A DNA stretch of 40,332 nt from Clostridia bacterium (lineage in GTDB: Bacteria; Bacillota; Clostridia; Oscillospirales; Acutalibacteraceae). Every line of letters begins with the position of its first letter. The first letter of the stretch is position 1. Shown piece after piece: positions 22,781 through 31,436 of the stretch. Location of the stretch: NCBI GenBank assembly GCA_900766585.1, contig CAAFVV010000017.1:1-40332 (forward strand). Reading direction: 5' to 3'. The notes beneath the pieces were generated by a model. The model ran no database searches and was not told the DNA's origin. It worked only from the letters and a program-made list of their open reading frames with translations. The translations under genes were made by a program, and so were the position numbers.

Positions 22781-23713
22781 GTGAATATCACCCACCTTCG
22801 CTACGCCGTTGAGGTAGCGCGTACCGGCTCGATCTCACAGGCAGCGGAGACGCTTTGCGTGGGGCAGCCGAATCTGTCCAAAGCAATCAAGGAGCTGGAG
22901 AGCAGCCTTGGCGTGACGCTGTTCCGGCGCACGTCCAAGGGCGCGACGCCGACGCCGCAAGGCGAGGCGTTTTTGCATTATGCCCGCTCGCTGCTGTCCC
23001 AGATGGACGAGATGGAGAATCTGTTCGCGCCCGGACATGCGGAGCAGGAGACACTGCGCGTCGCGGCGACGCCGTCCGCCGTGCTGACGCTGGCGGCGGC
23101 ACAGCTGTCGTCGTCGCTTCCGGCCGGACAGGCGTTTTCGCTTTGCGAATATGAGGACGGCATCGGCGTGCTGCGCGCCGTGTCGGACGGACAGGCGGGT
23201 ATGGGACTGCTGCGCTGCCCGGCGCCTGAGGCGGAGACGCTTGTGCACCGCTGCGAGGAGGAGGGGCTGTCCGCCCTGCCGCTGCGCCATGAGCCGCCGG
23301 CGGTGCTGATGTCGCGCCGCCACCCGCTGGCGGAGAGCCGCCCGCTTTTATACCCCGAATTGGCGGCATATACGCAGCTGACCGGCGGCGACAGTATGCC
23401 GGCGCTGTCCGTGTCCCGCGTCCGCCGCTCAGCCCGCCTGCCCGCGGCACCGAAGCCGTGGGTATTGACCTCGCCGCAGACGCGGCTGGCGGTGCTGTCC
23501 GCCAGAACGGATACCTATGCCTTTGACGAGCCGCTTCCGCCGGTGCTTCTGGAGCGGTACGGGCTGTGCGCACGCAGCTGTGTCGGGGTGGAGCAGGAGT
23601 GGATCGACCTGCGCATATTGCCGCGCGAACAGGAGCTTATGCCGATGGCGGGGCAGCTGATCGACGGCCTTGCCGCTCTGTGGCGGGAGGCTGCCAAAAG
23701 CCGGGAAGGCTGA
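22781..23713 (+). CDS. LysR-family transcriptional regulator
   Basis: This 310-residue protein has the LysR helix-turn-helix at its N-terminus (LRYAVEVARTGSISQAAETL CVGQPNLSKAIKELE) and an effector-binding domain of two Rossmann-like halves (about 90-300). The start is GTG 22781, with AAGGGAGGG upstream. LysR proteins usually control a divergent gene, here the MBOAT operon, and themselves; the inverted repeat at 22665 is a candidate site. The YfhO gene follows after 33 nt and is probably co-transcribed. The ligand cannot be predicted. Confidence 0.9.
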   Translation: MNITHLRYAVEVARTGSISQAAETLCVGQPNLSKAIKELESSLGVTLFRRTSKGATPTPQGEAFLHYARSLLSQMDEMENLFAPGHAEQETLRVAATPSAVLTLAAAQLSSSLPAGQAFSLCEYEDGIGVLRAVSDGQAGMGLLRCPAPEAETLVHRCEEEGLSALPLRHEPPAVLMSRRHPLAESRPLLYPELAAYTQLTGGDSMPALSVSRVRRSARLPAAPKPWVLTSPQTRLAVLSARTDTYAFDEPLPPVLLERYGLCARSCVGVEQEWIDLRILPREQELMPMAGQLIDGLAALWREAAKSREG

Positions 23714-23746
23714 AATCTCCATCAATACAGAAAGTGAGAACAGATT

Positions 23747-26700
23747 ATGCGAGAAAAACATGAGGCAAACGCCCGACTGTTTAAGGGCGCCTTCCTTTTG
23801 ATCCTCTTTGTCGCGCTGGGCTTTTCGTTCCGGCTGTTTTTCGTCGGGAAAAATGCGGCGTCCCCTACGCTGCAGGATGTGGTGTATCCGATCATGATGG
23901 GCGCCCTGCTCGGGGCGTTGGCGACGCTGTGCGCGGCGCAGCTTCTGCATAGCCGCGAGGGCTTTAAGGGTGACCGCCCGATCTGGTTTTTCCCGCTGCT
24001 GTCCGGGCTTTTGGGGCTTGTCGCTATGGCGGCGGCATATGCCCACCTCGGCATGTGGCCGGTGGGCACCAAGACCGGCATGATCGTGGACATGCACCAC
24101 CAATATGCGCCGCTTCTGGCGCAGCTGCGCGACCGCCTGCTGCAGGGCGACAGCCTTCTGTACGCGTTTGAGGTGGGGCTGGGCAGCAGCTTTCTGCCGC
24201 TGTTCGGGTATTATCTCGCCAGCCCCTTTAATTTGCTGCTTCTGCTGTTCCCTGAATCGCTGCTGACCGAGGGAATACTGTGCATTACCCTGCTCAAAAA
24301 TGCGCTCTGCGCCGCCTTTTTCGCCGCCATGCTGCAGACGCTGTCGGGCAAGCGGGATCTGCGGGTGTGCATCGTCTCGCTGATGTACTCGCTGATGATG
24401 TATCTGCTTGCCTATTCGTGGAATATCATGTGGCTCGACTGCCTGATGATTCTGCCGCTGATCATTGTCGGCTTTGAGCGGCTCATGCGCACCGGCCGTT
24501 ATCCGCTGTATGTGCTGACGCTGTTCTATGCGCTGTATGCGAATTATTACATCGGCTTTATGGTGTGTGTGTTCCTCGTGCTGTATTATATCAGCTGGGT
24601 GCTGCGGCAGCGCCGCACCCCCGGCTGCCTCGGGCGCAGCGCCGTGCGCTTCGGTCTGGGGTCGCTGCTCGGCGGCGGACTCGCCATGGCGCTTTTGCTG
24701 CCGGTGTATTTCTCCCTGTCCGCCACCTCGGCGGCGGGCGGCTCGCTGCCGTCGGAATGGGCGTCCAATTTCCCCGCGCTCGGGCTGTTTGAACAGCTGC
24801 TCTACGGGGCGACGCCGACCATCCGCTCCGGCAACCTGCCGAATGTCTATTGCGGTATCCTGGCGGTGCTGCTGCTGCCGGTATATTTCACGCTGTCGGC
24901 GATTCCGCTGCGCAGGCGGCTGACGATGGGCGGACTTTTGGCGGTCGTCTCGCTGTCCGCGCCGCTGAACATCCCCGACCTGATCTGGCACGGGCTGCAT
25001 GCGCCGAACGACCTGCCCTACCGCTTTTCGTTCCTCATCAGCTTTGTGCTGCTGCTCATCGCCTATGAGACGCTGACCTATATGGAAAAAATCCGCCCGC
25101 GGCAGCTGGGGTTATCGGCGGCGGCGGTCGCTGCTTTGATTTTTGTGCTGGAAAAATGCGATGCCGCAGCGGCGCTGACCGGCGCCGAAAAGGCAAAGGA
25201 GCTGCCGTTTGTCTCGGTCTATGTCAGCCTCCTGCTCGTGGCGCTCTATGCCGGTGTGCTGTGTCTGGCGCGCCGTCCGGGGGTATTCCGGCGGCTGTCG
25301 GCTTCACTGCTGCTGCTCGTCGTGACGGCGGAAATGGCCGTCGGCGCGGGGCGGACGCTGGACACGCTCAATAAAAACGAGTATTTTACCGCCCACGAAA
25401 ACTATGTGGATAACGTGGATACCGATGCCATCCGGCTGGCGGTAAGCAAGGCCAAGGAGATCGCGGCGCAGGATACGGCAAACGGACCGTGGCGCATGGA
25501 ATTCCTGCCGCGGCGCACCTGTGTGGATACGGCACTGTTCGATTACCGCGGCATCACCTCGTTTGCGTCGAGCAACAGCTATGAGACCACCCGTCTGATG
25601 GGCTCGCTCGGCTATGCGATCAACGGGGTCAACAGTTATCTCTACCGCAGCTTTGTTCCGGCGTCGGACTCCCTGCTCGGGATCCGGTATGTGATTCTGG
25701 AAAGCCGCATTGACAATCACCGCCAGCTGAAATTGCGCGATTCCGTCACGGCGCGCCGCACAGACAGCTACGGCGAGACAGAGGTCAAGACGCTGTATAT
25801 CTATGAAAATACTGCGGCGCTGCCGATCGCCTATGCCGTCGGCGGGGATATCCACGGCTTTTCCTACAGCTATTACAGCCCGTTTGATACGCAGAACAGT
25901 CTGTATTCCGCGCTAACCGGGAACTGGGACGATCTGTACACCTTTGCCGAGTTGAAAAGCGAGGACGGCGAAGGGTATACCTCCGGCACCTGCGGCTTTA
26001 CGGTTGACGGGGCGGGCACGGCGGAGTTTACCGCCAGAGCGGAACAGAGCGGGCAGTATTTCCTGTTTGCCGACTGCCGCGCCGCCTCCTCTATCAGCGT
26101 CCGCTGCCGCGACGACAGCTGGGACGTGTCCCCGGGCGAGCCGTATATCATTGATGCGGGCGAGCTGTCTGCCGGTGCCGAGGTGACGTTCACCGTGACC
26201 ACCGATTCGACCGCGTCGGGCAATCTGTATGTGGCGCGGCTGGATACGGCGCAGTTTGACGCGGCGATGGCAAAGCTGAGCGCCAACGGGATGACGGTGG
26301 ATACGTTTACGGATACCGCTGTTTCCGGCACGCTCACGGCGACAGAGGACGGCGCGGTGATGACCTCGCTGGTCTACGATACGGGCTGGACGGTCACGGT
26401 GGACGGCAAGCCCGTCGAGGCCTTTGCCGCCGGGCAGGGTCTGCTGGCGTTTGACGTTTCTGCCGGGACGCACACGGTGAAGATGACCTTCTTCCCGCGC
26501 GGGCTGAAGACAGGTCTGCTGATCAGCGGCGTTTCGCTGCTGCTGTTTTTGGCGCTGGTCATTTTGCGGGCGAGCTTTGACCGCAGACAGCGTCGGGCTG
26601 TCACTGACAGCGAAAGCGCAGACGCATTGCCTGCGCCTGAGGTGCCCGTTCCTGCGGAAAATGACGGGCTTGTGCCGCTGATCGACGGCAGAGAGGAGAC

Positions 26701-26797
26701 CGCTGTGCCGCCTGCGGAGGAGGCACCGATGCCGGAAATACCCGTATCCGAGCCGCCGGCGCCGGAAACACCTGCGGACGGGCAGGCGGAATCCTGA
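23747..26797 (+). CDS. YfhO-family large membrane protein
   Basis: This 1016-residue protein matches the bacterial YfhO family (PF09586). It has about a dozen membrane helices in the first 540 residues, with GT-C glycosyltransferase-like features (VDMHHQYAPLLAQLRDRLLQ in the first extracytoplasmic loop, GLGSSFLPLFGYYLASPFN), an extracytoplasmic beta-rich domain (about 545-925), a last helix (about 930-950) and a Pro/Glu-rich tail. YfhO proteins are thought to glycosylate surface polymers such as lipoteichoic acid in some firmicutes; the substrate here is unknown. The ribosome binding site is weak (AAAGTGAGA), so expression may depend on coupling to lysR. A strong terminator follows. Confidence 0.9.
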   Translation: MREKHEANARLFKGAFLLILFVALGFSFRLFFVGKNAASPTLQDVVYPIMMGALLGALATLCAAQLLHSREGFKGDRPIWFFPLLSGLLGLVAMAAAYAHLGMWPVGTKTGMIVDMHHQYAPLLAQLRDRLLQGDSLLYAFEVGLGSSFLPLFGYYLASPFNLLLLLFPESLLTEGILCITLLKNALCAAFFAAMLQTLSGKRDLRVCIVSLMYSLMMYLLAYSWNIMWLDCLMILPLIIVGFERLMRTGRYPLYVLTLFYALYANYYIGFMVCVFLVLYYISWVLRQRRTPGCLGRSAVRFGLGSLLGGGLAMALLLPVYFSLSATSAAGGSLPSEWASNFPALGLFEQLLYGATPTIRSGNLPNVYCGILAVLLLPVYFTLSAIPLRRRLTMGGLLAVVSLSAPLNIPDLIWHGLHAPNDLPYRFSFLISFVLLLIAYETLTYMEKIRPRQLGLSAAAVAALIFVLEKCDAAAALTGAEKAKELPFVSVYVSLLLVALYAGVLCLARRPGVFRRLSASLLLLVVTAEMAVGAGRTLDTLNKNEYFTAHENYVDNVDTDAIRLAVSKAKEIAAQDTANGPWRMEFLPRRTCVDTALFDYRGITSFASSNSYETTRLMGSLGYAINGVNSYLYRSFVPASDSLLGIRYVILESRIDNHRQLKLRDSVTARRTDSYGETEVKTLYIYENTAALPIAYAVGGDIHGFSYSYYSPFDTQNSLYSALTGNWDDLYTFAELKSEDGEGYTSGTCGFTVDGAGTAEFTARAEQSGQYFLFADCRAASSISVRCRDDSWDVSPGEPYIIDAGELSAGAEVTFTVTTDSTASGNLYVARLDTAQFDAAMAKLSANGMTVDTFTDTAVSGTLTATEDGAVMTSLVYDTGWTVTVDGKPVEAFAAGQGLLAFDVSAGTHTVKMTFFPRGLKTGLLISGVSLLLFLALVILRASFDRRQRRAVTDSESADALPAPEVPVPAENDGLVPLIDGREETAVPPAEEAPMPEIPVSEPPAPETPADGQAES

Positions 26798-26814
26798 CCG
26801 CATACAAAACGAAC

Positions 26815-26858
26815 AACGCGCCCTGCTTCTCTTTTTTGAGAGAAGCAGGGCGCGTTTT
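26815..26858. terminator. Intrinsic terminator after the YfhO gene
   Basis: An 18-bp stem (AACGCGCCCTGCTTCTCT with AGAGAAGCAGGGCGCGTT) with a TTTTTG loop ends in TTTT. It lies between convergent genes. Confidence 0.9.
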
Positions 26859-26877
26859 AACAGGTTTATGCCTTGCC

Positions 26878-26915
26878 AAAATCCCCGCCGATCCGATTTT
26901 TCCGGGTCGGCGGGG
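26878..26915 (-). terminator. Intrinsic terminator of the Mrp-Dabb transcript
   Basis: CCCCGCCGA (26883-26891) pairs with TCGGCGGGG (26907-26915). On the minus strand it is followed by ATTTTG. It lies just after the Dabb gene stop. Confidence 0.8.
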
Positions 26916-26926
26916 GAGGAAAGTCT

Positions 26927-27232
26927 TTATCCCAGCCGGGTGTCGAAGCAAAGCCGGGTTTCGGCGATGGGGCGGATGAGCGTCCGCGCCACCTCCGCAT
27001 GAGGGGGCCACACCTGATAGGCGGCAAGCGCCGCCTCATCGGTGAAATCGGCGATCAGTGCCAGCTGTGCATTGGAGCCGGGCAGCGGCTCGGTGTAGAC
27101 CTCCATGTGCAGGAGACCGTCGGCAACGCCGACCATGGCGGTAAGGCGGGAACGAATTTCCGCAAGCTGTGCTTGGCGCGCGCCCTCATCCTCGGCGGGA
27201 CGCAGTGACCAGCAGACCATATGACGGATCAT
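26927..27232 (-). CDS. Dabb (stress-responsive A/B barrel) domain protein
   Basis: This 101-residue protein is a single Dabb domain: MIRHMVCWSLRPAEDEGARQ at the start, the conserved H/Y pattern in MEVYTEPLPGSNAQLALIAD, and the end HAEVARTLIRPIAETRLCFD. These dimeric alpha-beta barrels bind small ligands; few have a known function. The start overlaps the Mrp ATPase stop by 4 nt (ATGA), so the two are translationally coupled. Confidence 0.9.
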   Translation of the reverse strand: MIRHMVCWSLRPAEDEGARQAQLAEIRSRLTAMVGVADGLLHMEVYTEPLPGSNAQLALIADFTDEAALAAYQVWPPHAEVARTLIRPIAETRLCFDTRLG

Positions 27233-28050
27233 GACAGCAGCCCCTCCACGGCATCGGCGGCGGGAGCCAGCTCCTCGCAGACGATGCGTTCAATTTCACC
27301 GGCATCGCACAGGCGCGCCACATCGGCGTTCATCGGCAGTGAGCAGAGCAGGGGAATGCGGTGCTCTGTCGCCGCTTTTTCCGCCGCGCCGTCCTCGCCG
27401 AACAGACGAATTTTCCGCCCGCAGTCGGGGCAGGGGATATAGCTCATATTTTCCACCAGACCCAGCACCGGCACATGCAGCAGTTCAAGCATACGGCAGG
27501 ATTTTCCGACCACCATCTGCACCAGCGACTGCGGCGTCGTCACGACGACGGCGGCATCAACGGGCAGGGTCTGGAATACCGTCAGCGGCACGTCGCCGGT
27601 TCCGGGCGGCATGTCGATAAACAGCACATCGAGATCGCCCCAGGCGACATCTGTCCAGAATTGCGTGACCGCACCGCCGAGGACCGGACCGCGCCAGACA
27701 ACCGGCTGGTCCTCGGATTCGAGCAGAAGGTTAATGGACATCACGCGGATGCCCATGTGCGTTTCCTCGGGCAGAATCCCCATTTCATTCGCCTGCGCGC
27801 GGCGGGTGATACCGAAAGCGCGGGGGATGGAGGGACCGGTGATGTCGGCGTCAAGCACGCCGACCTTGTAGCCCCTCCGCGCGGTCAGCACCGCCAGCAT
27901 GGCGGTGACAGAGGATTTGCCGACGCCGCCTTTTCCGCTTGTGACGGCGACCACCTTGCGGATATGGCTGAATGCGTTGAGCGCGGCTTTTTCGGGCGCT
28001 TCCTCGCAGTGGGAGGAGCAGTTTTGGCAGTCATGAGAACATTCGCTCAT
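27229..28050 (-). CDS. Mrp/NBP35-family P-loop ATPase (Fe-S carrier)
   Basis: This 273-residue protein has a deviant Walker A GKGGVGKS near residue 40, the Mrp motifs LDADITGPSIPRAFGI and LFIDMPPGTGDVPLTVFQ, and the C-terminal CxxC in SYIPCPDCGRKIRLFG that holds a bridging Fe-S cluster. The N-terminus carries extra Cys (MSECSHDCQNCSSHC), as in NBP35/ApbC relatives. It probably delivers Fe-S clusters to apoproteins. AAGGAGG lies 8 nt before the ATG. A hairpin separates it from the sugar-transferase gene upstream, and it is coupled to the Dabb gene downstream. Confidence 0.93.
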   Translation of the reverse strand: MSECSHDCQNCSSHCEEAPEKAALNAFSHIRKVVAVTSGKGGVGKSSVTAMLAVLTARRGYKVGVLDADITGPSIPRAFGITRRAQANEMGILPEETHMGIRVMSINLLLESEDQPVVWRGPVLGGAVTQFWTDVAWGDLDVLFIDMPPGTGDVPLTVFQTLPVDAAVVVTTPQSLVQMVVGKSCRMLELLHVPVLGLVENMSYIPCPDCGRKIRLFGEDGAAEKAATEHRIPLLCSLPMNADVARLCDAGEIERIVCEELAPAADAVEGLLS

Positions 28051-28076
28051 AGGGAAAAACCTCCTTGCATAAACAG

Positions 28077-28104
28077 AATCCCCGCGACGCCGGTCGCAGG
28101 GATT
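28077..28104 (-). terminator. Hairpin between sugar-transferase and mrp genes
   Basis: AATCCCCGCGAC and GTCGCAGGGATT form a 12-bp stem with one mismatch (C-A on this strand, G-U in minus-strand RNA) and a GCCG loop. On the minus strand only a short T run (CTGTTT) follows, so it may partly terminate or protect the mRNA. Confidence 0.5.
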
Positions 28105-28122
28105 CGGATAACGATAACGGAT

Positions 28123-28794
28123 TCAGGCAGAATGGCGGAGCGAATCGTCCACGCGGGGGTTGGCACCCTCGGTCACGCCCTCGCCGCGGAAGACATAGCC
28201 GACTGTGCGCACAAGAATGCGCAGATCCACCGCCAGAGAAAAGCGCTGTACATAATAGGCGTCCAGCATGGCTTTTTCGGTGATCGGGACGTCGTCGCGG
28301 CCGTTGACCTGCGCCCAGCCGGTCAGGCCGGGTCGGACGGTGTTGGCGCCGTTGCGTGTGCGCAGCTCCAGTAATGCACGCTCGGTCAGTACCACGGGAC
28401 GGGGACCGATAAAGCTCATATGCCCAAGCAGGATGTTCCACAGCTGCGGCAGCTCGTCCAGCGAGCTGCGGCGCAGGAAACGCCCCAGACGGGAGATATA
28501 GCGGTCGGCATCCTTCAGCTTATAGGTGGCGACATTGGCAGGGGCATTCGGACTCATGGTGCGGAATTTCATCATTTTAAACGGGACATTGTTGCGTCCC
28601 ATACGGATCTGTACAAAGATCGGAGTGGAGCCGGTATCTATCGCCACCGCCACCGCGATGACCGACAGAAGCGGAAACAGCAGCACCAGCAGGAAGGACG
28701 CCAACGCCAGATCAAACAACCGTTTCACTCCGAAAAAAAGACGGGTGTGCCGCGCGCGAACCACGCGCCGATTCATCGGCACGATCTTTTGCAC
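28123..28794 (-). CDS. Initiating sugar-1-phosphate transferase for polysaccharide synthesis
   Basis: This 223-residue protein has the bacterial sugar transferase (PF02397) features: one N-terminal membrane hairpin (VKRLFDLALASFLLVLLFPL), KMMKFRTM, RRSSLDELPQLWNILLGHMS FIGPRPV and RPGLTGWAQVNGRD. It transfers a sugar phosphate from a nucleotide sugar to undecaprenyl phosphate to start capsule or exopolysaccharide repeat units. I chose GTG 28794, with GGAGG 9 nt upstream, over ATG 28776. No other polysaccharide genes are adjacent. Its promoter is touched by a 20-bp palindrome also present upstream of the lectin/hydrolase gene at 33782. Confidence 0.93.
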   Translation of the reverse strand: MQKIVPMNRRVVRARHTRLFFGVKRLFDLALASFLLVLLFPLLSVIAVAVAIDTGSTPIFVQIRMGRNNVPFKMMKFRTMSPNAPANVATYKLKDADRYISRLGRFLRRSSLDELPQLWNILLGHMSFIGPRPVVLTERALLELRTRNGANTVRPGLTGWAQVNGRDDVPITEKAMLDAYYVQRFSLAVDLRILVRTVGYVFRGEGVTEGANPRVDDSLRHSA

Positions 28795-28867
28795 TGTCCG
28801 ATCCCTCCTTTTCGTTCGGTTTTGTTGTCTGCCGCGCAAAATAGGCGCAGATTCACCATTCACATGC

Positions 28868-28896
28868 ATTATACACTTTTGTCCGCAAAAAATCAA
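28868..28896 (-). promoter_or_regulatory. Sugar-transferase promoter
   Basis: On the minus strand TTGATT (28896-28891) and a perfect TATAAT (28873-28868) are 17 nt apart. Confidence 0.85.
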
Positions 28897-28914
28897 GTTA
28901 CAATTTTGTAACCT
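28895..28914. promoter_or_regulatory. Shared 20-bp palindrome, copy 1
   Basis: AAGTTACAATTTTGTAACCT has 9-bp arms around a 2-nt centre with one mismatch. It touches the -35 of the sugar-transferase promoter, centred near -43, a position typical of an activator site. Copies 2 and 3 are at 34031 and 34063. Confidence 0.75.
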
Positions 28915-29157
28915 TCGCAAAGTCCTCACTATCATCCGATTTCGCCAAATATTTCAGACGGTATTTGTGAAAACATACCAATAATCCGCGGTTTTTTCTG
29001 ACTAAGCTGACCGGGAGTGCGCGCTCGCTCAATTGTCTGCCGCTTTTGGCTCGGGAAGAACGACAGTTTTCCGAAAGATCGGATCCGGCGTGTGCGTTTC
29101 CCCGGTTAGTGTGTGGGAAAGAGGAAGAAAACCGAATGGTATTTTCTGGGATACATC
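28915..29157. other. Intergenic stretch without recognisable gene
   Basis: Between the sugar-transferase control region and the promoter at 29158 I see no open frame with a ribosome binding site, no repeat and no clear RNA structure. Confidence 0.5.
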
Positions 29158-29187
29158 TTGACAAAGCGGCAGACTTTGTTGTACACT
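29158..29187 (+). promoter_or_regulatory. Promoter of the LCP-like/transglutaminase pair
   Basis: TTGACA (29158-29163), an 18-nt spacer and TACACT (29182-29187) lie about 95 bp before the start codon. Confidence 0.75.
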
Positions 29188-29280
29188 ATTCTTATTCCCC
29201 TTTTTCTGAATGAGTATATTCCCGCCCTGCCTGTCTATACTGATAATAATGGTTATCAGGCAGGAGAGGCGGAACGGCAT

Positions 29281-30108
29281 ATGAAAAAAACAGTGCGGTG
29301 TATGACGCTGTGTCTGGCGGCCGCGGTGCTTGGCTGGGGCTTGCTTTTTTTGCTGCGACCGACGGCACCTGCTGCGCCGGCAGACGGCGTGACACTGCCG
29401 GCCGCAGAGACGGCATCGTTTTCTCTGGTGCTGGTGCTGACGGACGGGGACGCCGTGTGCGGCGCGCTGAAGCTGGATATTTCGGCAGGCGCGGCGAAGA
29501 TCACCGAGCTGCCGGCACATACCCGCCTGTCCGCGGACGGGCAGTTTGTATCCCTTGCCGGGCTGTCATCGCAGCCGGAAGTGCTGTGTGCGGCGCTGTC
29601 CCGCCGCCTGGACGCACCGGCGCCGGAACAGGTGCTGTGCCTGTCCTATGCCGCCGCCGCGCAGCTGATGCAGCAGTTTTTCGGCGGCGTAACGCTGACG
29701 CTTGACGAGGATGTGCCGGTGCCGTTCATCGGTGGCAGGCTGATCCTGTCCGCCGGACGCTGTACGCTCTCGCCGCAGCAGGTGATTGCCTATTGGCGTC
29801 AGGCCGCCGATCCCGTCACGGCGGTGCAGCGACAGGGCGAAGTGACCGCATTGCTGCTGACGCGCTGGTTTTCCGGTGAACGGCAGGAAAAGGGAGAGGA
29901 GCTTTTTGCCGCGCTGGTAAATGCGGGGGAGACAAATTGGCGCATTGATCGCTATACGCGGCAAAAGCGCACGCTGTCGGCGCTTGCCGATGCCGGAGCG
30001 GCGGTGACTTCCATGCTTGCCGACGGAGAGACCGTCGGGCAGGGCGATCGCTGCCGATATGAATTACATGAGCTTTCCGCTCTTGAAGGAGCGTATGAAA
30101 ATGAATAA
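29281..30108 (+). CDS. Degenerate LCP (LytR-CpsA-Psr)-like membrane protein
   Basis: This 275-residue protein has an N-terminal membrane anchor (about 5-27) and an extracytoplasmic domain whose order of motifs recalls LCP ligases. ITELPAHTRLS stands where SIPRDT is expected, then FFGGVTLTLDEDVPVPF (usually GGV-V-V), then LSAGRCTLSPQQVIAYWRQA and VQRQGEVTALLL (usually L-G-qALaYvR and RQq). Key Arg and Asp residues of active LCP enzymes appear missing, so it may be inactive or only a distant relative. ATG 29281 follows GGAGAGG by about 11 nt. It overlaps the next gene by a few codons, indicating coupling. Confidence 0.65.
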   Translation: MKKTVRCMTLCLAAAVLGWGLLFLLRPTAPAAPADGVTLPAAETASFSLVLVLTDGDAVCGALKLDISAGAAKITELPAHTRLSADGQFVSLAGLSSQPEVLCAALSRRLDAPAPEQVLCLSYAAAAQLMQQFFGGVTLTLDEDVPVPFIGGRLILSAGRCTLSPQQVIAYWRQAADPVTAVQRQGEVTALLLTRWFSGERQEKGEELFAALVNAGETNWRIDRYTRQKRTLSALADAGAAVTSMLADGETVGQGDRCRYELHELSALEGAYENE

Positions 30109-31312
30109 AGTTTGCCGCAAATGGGCGGCTTTGGCGATGGGTCTGCTGCTCTTGCCGCTGTCTGCCTGCCGGCAGGGGGAAAAGGAGTCTCCCCTGCCGG
30201 TATATGACGCCTACCGGGAGCAGTATGACCATCTGGCGGGTTTTTTATCCCTGACAGAGGAGCAGAAACAGAATTATGACGCCGTGTTTACGGCGGTGAC
30301 GGAGCAGTCCGACCGTGACAATGTGCTGCATGACGGAGACGAGAGCGGGGCGGAGTCGCTCGGACTGCGGATCGAGCTGCCGCAGAAGCTGTCCGACGGG
30401 CGCGCGGTGGACGCTCTGTTTGACGCGTTTGTGACGGATAACCCACAGTTCTTTTACATAGGCAGCCGCTACACCTATGAGGGCTATCGGGTTGGTGACC
30501 GGGCGCAGTATACCGCTCTGTCGCTGACAATGACGATGAATGCCGCAGAGCGGCGTGCCGCCGCAGCCAAGCTGGAAAACGCCGTGGCAGAACTGACGGA
30601 GGAGCTGACCGGACGAGAGCCGTTTTGGCAGGAGGTGCTGCTGCATGACCGCCTGATCGCGCGTTGCCGCTATGACCAGACTGCAGCGGACAGTGCCGAT
30701 CCCGACAGGGAGTATCCCTTTGCGTTTACCGCCTACGGTGCGCTGGTGGAGGGAAAAGCCGTCTGCGAGGGCTATGCACGGGCGTTTTCCCTGCTTTGCC
30801 GCCGGGTGGGTATCCCCTGCACAACGGTAAACGGAGTGGATCTGTCCACAAAAACGGCGCACATGTGGAATCTGGTCACGTTAGACGGTGAGCCGTATCA
30901 CGTGGATGTGACATGGGATGACCGCGGGGATATGCCTGTCCATATTTATCTTAACCTGACGGCGGAGGAGATCTCCCGCACCCATCGGCTGGACGCCGAC
31001 AGCCCGGGCGGCGATGCGGCAGCGACAAAAGCAGGGTATTACCGTGCAATCGGGCGGTATCAGGAGCGGTATGACCGCGCGGCGATTGCGGCGGCGGTCG
31101 CCGAGGCGGTGCAAAACGGGGAAACGACGGTGGAGCTGCAGTTTCCGCCGGATAAGCTGCCCAGTATCGGGCTGTTTGTGAAAAACCGCACATGGTTTTC
31201 CGAGGCAGTCAACAGCCGTCTGCCGGAGGGGACGCGGCTGTGGACCTATTCTTTTGAGCTTTCCGGGCCCTACGGCGTGCTGATACTGACCAAACAGGAA
31301 ACGGGACAGTGA
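30101..31312 (+). CDS. Transglutaminase-like lipoprotein
   Basis: This protein of about 403 residues has a lipoprotein signal ending in LSAC and a transglutaminase/papain-like core at about 235-300. The catalytic triad is visible: Cys in GKAVCEGYARAFSLLCRRVG, His in TAHMWNLVTLDG and Asp in PYHVDVTWDD. In bacteria such domains act as proteases or amidases, or cross-link surface proteins; which applies is unknown. ATG 30101 has AAGGAG at a good distance (9 nt); ATG 30095 is too close. It overlaps the LCP-like gene by 8 nt. A terminator follows. Confidence 0.85.
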   Translation: MNKVCRKWAALAMGLLLLPLSACRQGEKESPLPVYDAYREQYDHLAGFLSLTEEQKQNYDAVFTAVTEQSDRDNVLHDGDESGAESLGLRIELPQKLSDGRAVDALFDAFVTDNPQFFYIGSRYTYEGYRVGDRAQYTALSLTMTMNAAERRAAAAKLENAVAELTEELTGREPFWQEVLLHDRLIARCRYDQTAADSADPDREYPFAFTAYGALVEGKAVCEGYARAFSLLCRRVGIPCTTVNGVDLSTKTAHMWNLVTLDGEPYHVDVTWDDRGDMPVHIYLNLTAEEISRTHRLDADSPGGDAAATKAGYYRAIGRYQERYDRAAIAAAVAEAVQNGETTVELQFPPDKLPSIGLFVKNRTWFSEAVNSRLPEGTRLWTYSFELSGPYGVLILTKQETGQ

Positions 31313-31343
31313 AAAATGCCGCAGACCTCATCTGTATACGACA

Positions 31344-31380
31344 AGCAGCCGTCCGTGTGTAACGGGCGGCTGCTTTTTTT
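31344..31380 (+). terminator. Intrinsic terminator after the transglutaminase-like gene
   Basis: AGCAGCCGTCCG pairs with CGGGCGGCTGCT (one G-U pair) with a 7-nt loop and seven T residues. Confidence 0.9.
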
Positions 31381-31436
31381 CTGCCGAAAGGTATCCCCGA
31401 TGCCGCTTGCGGACACCGGGGACAGGACGAAAGAGG

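Noticed and set aside
23429..25000. 523-residue minus-strand open frame
   Set aside because: It lies opposite lysR and the YfhO gene, is dominated by Gln, Arg and His, and has no start signal; GC-rich coding often leaves such frames open.
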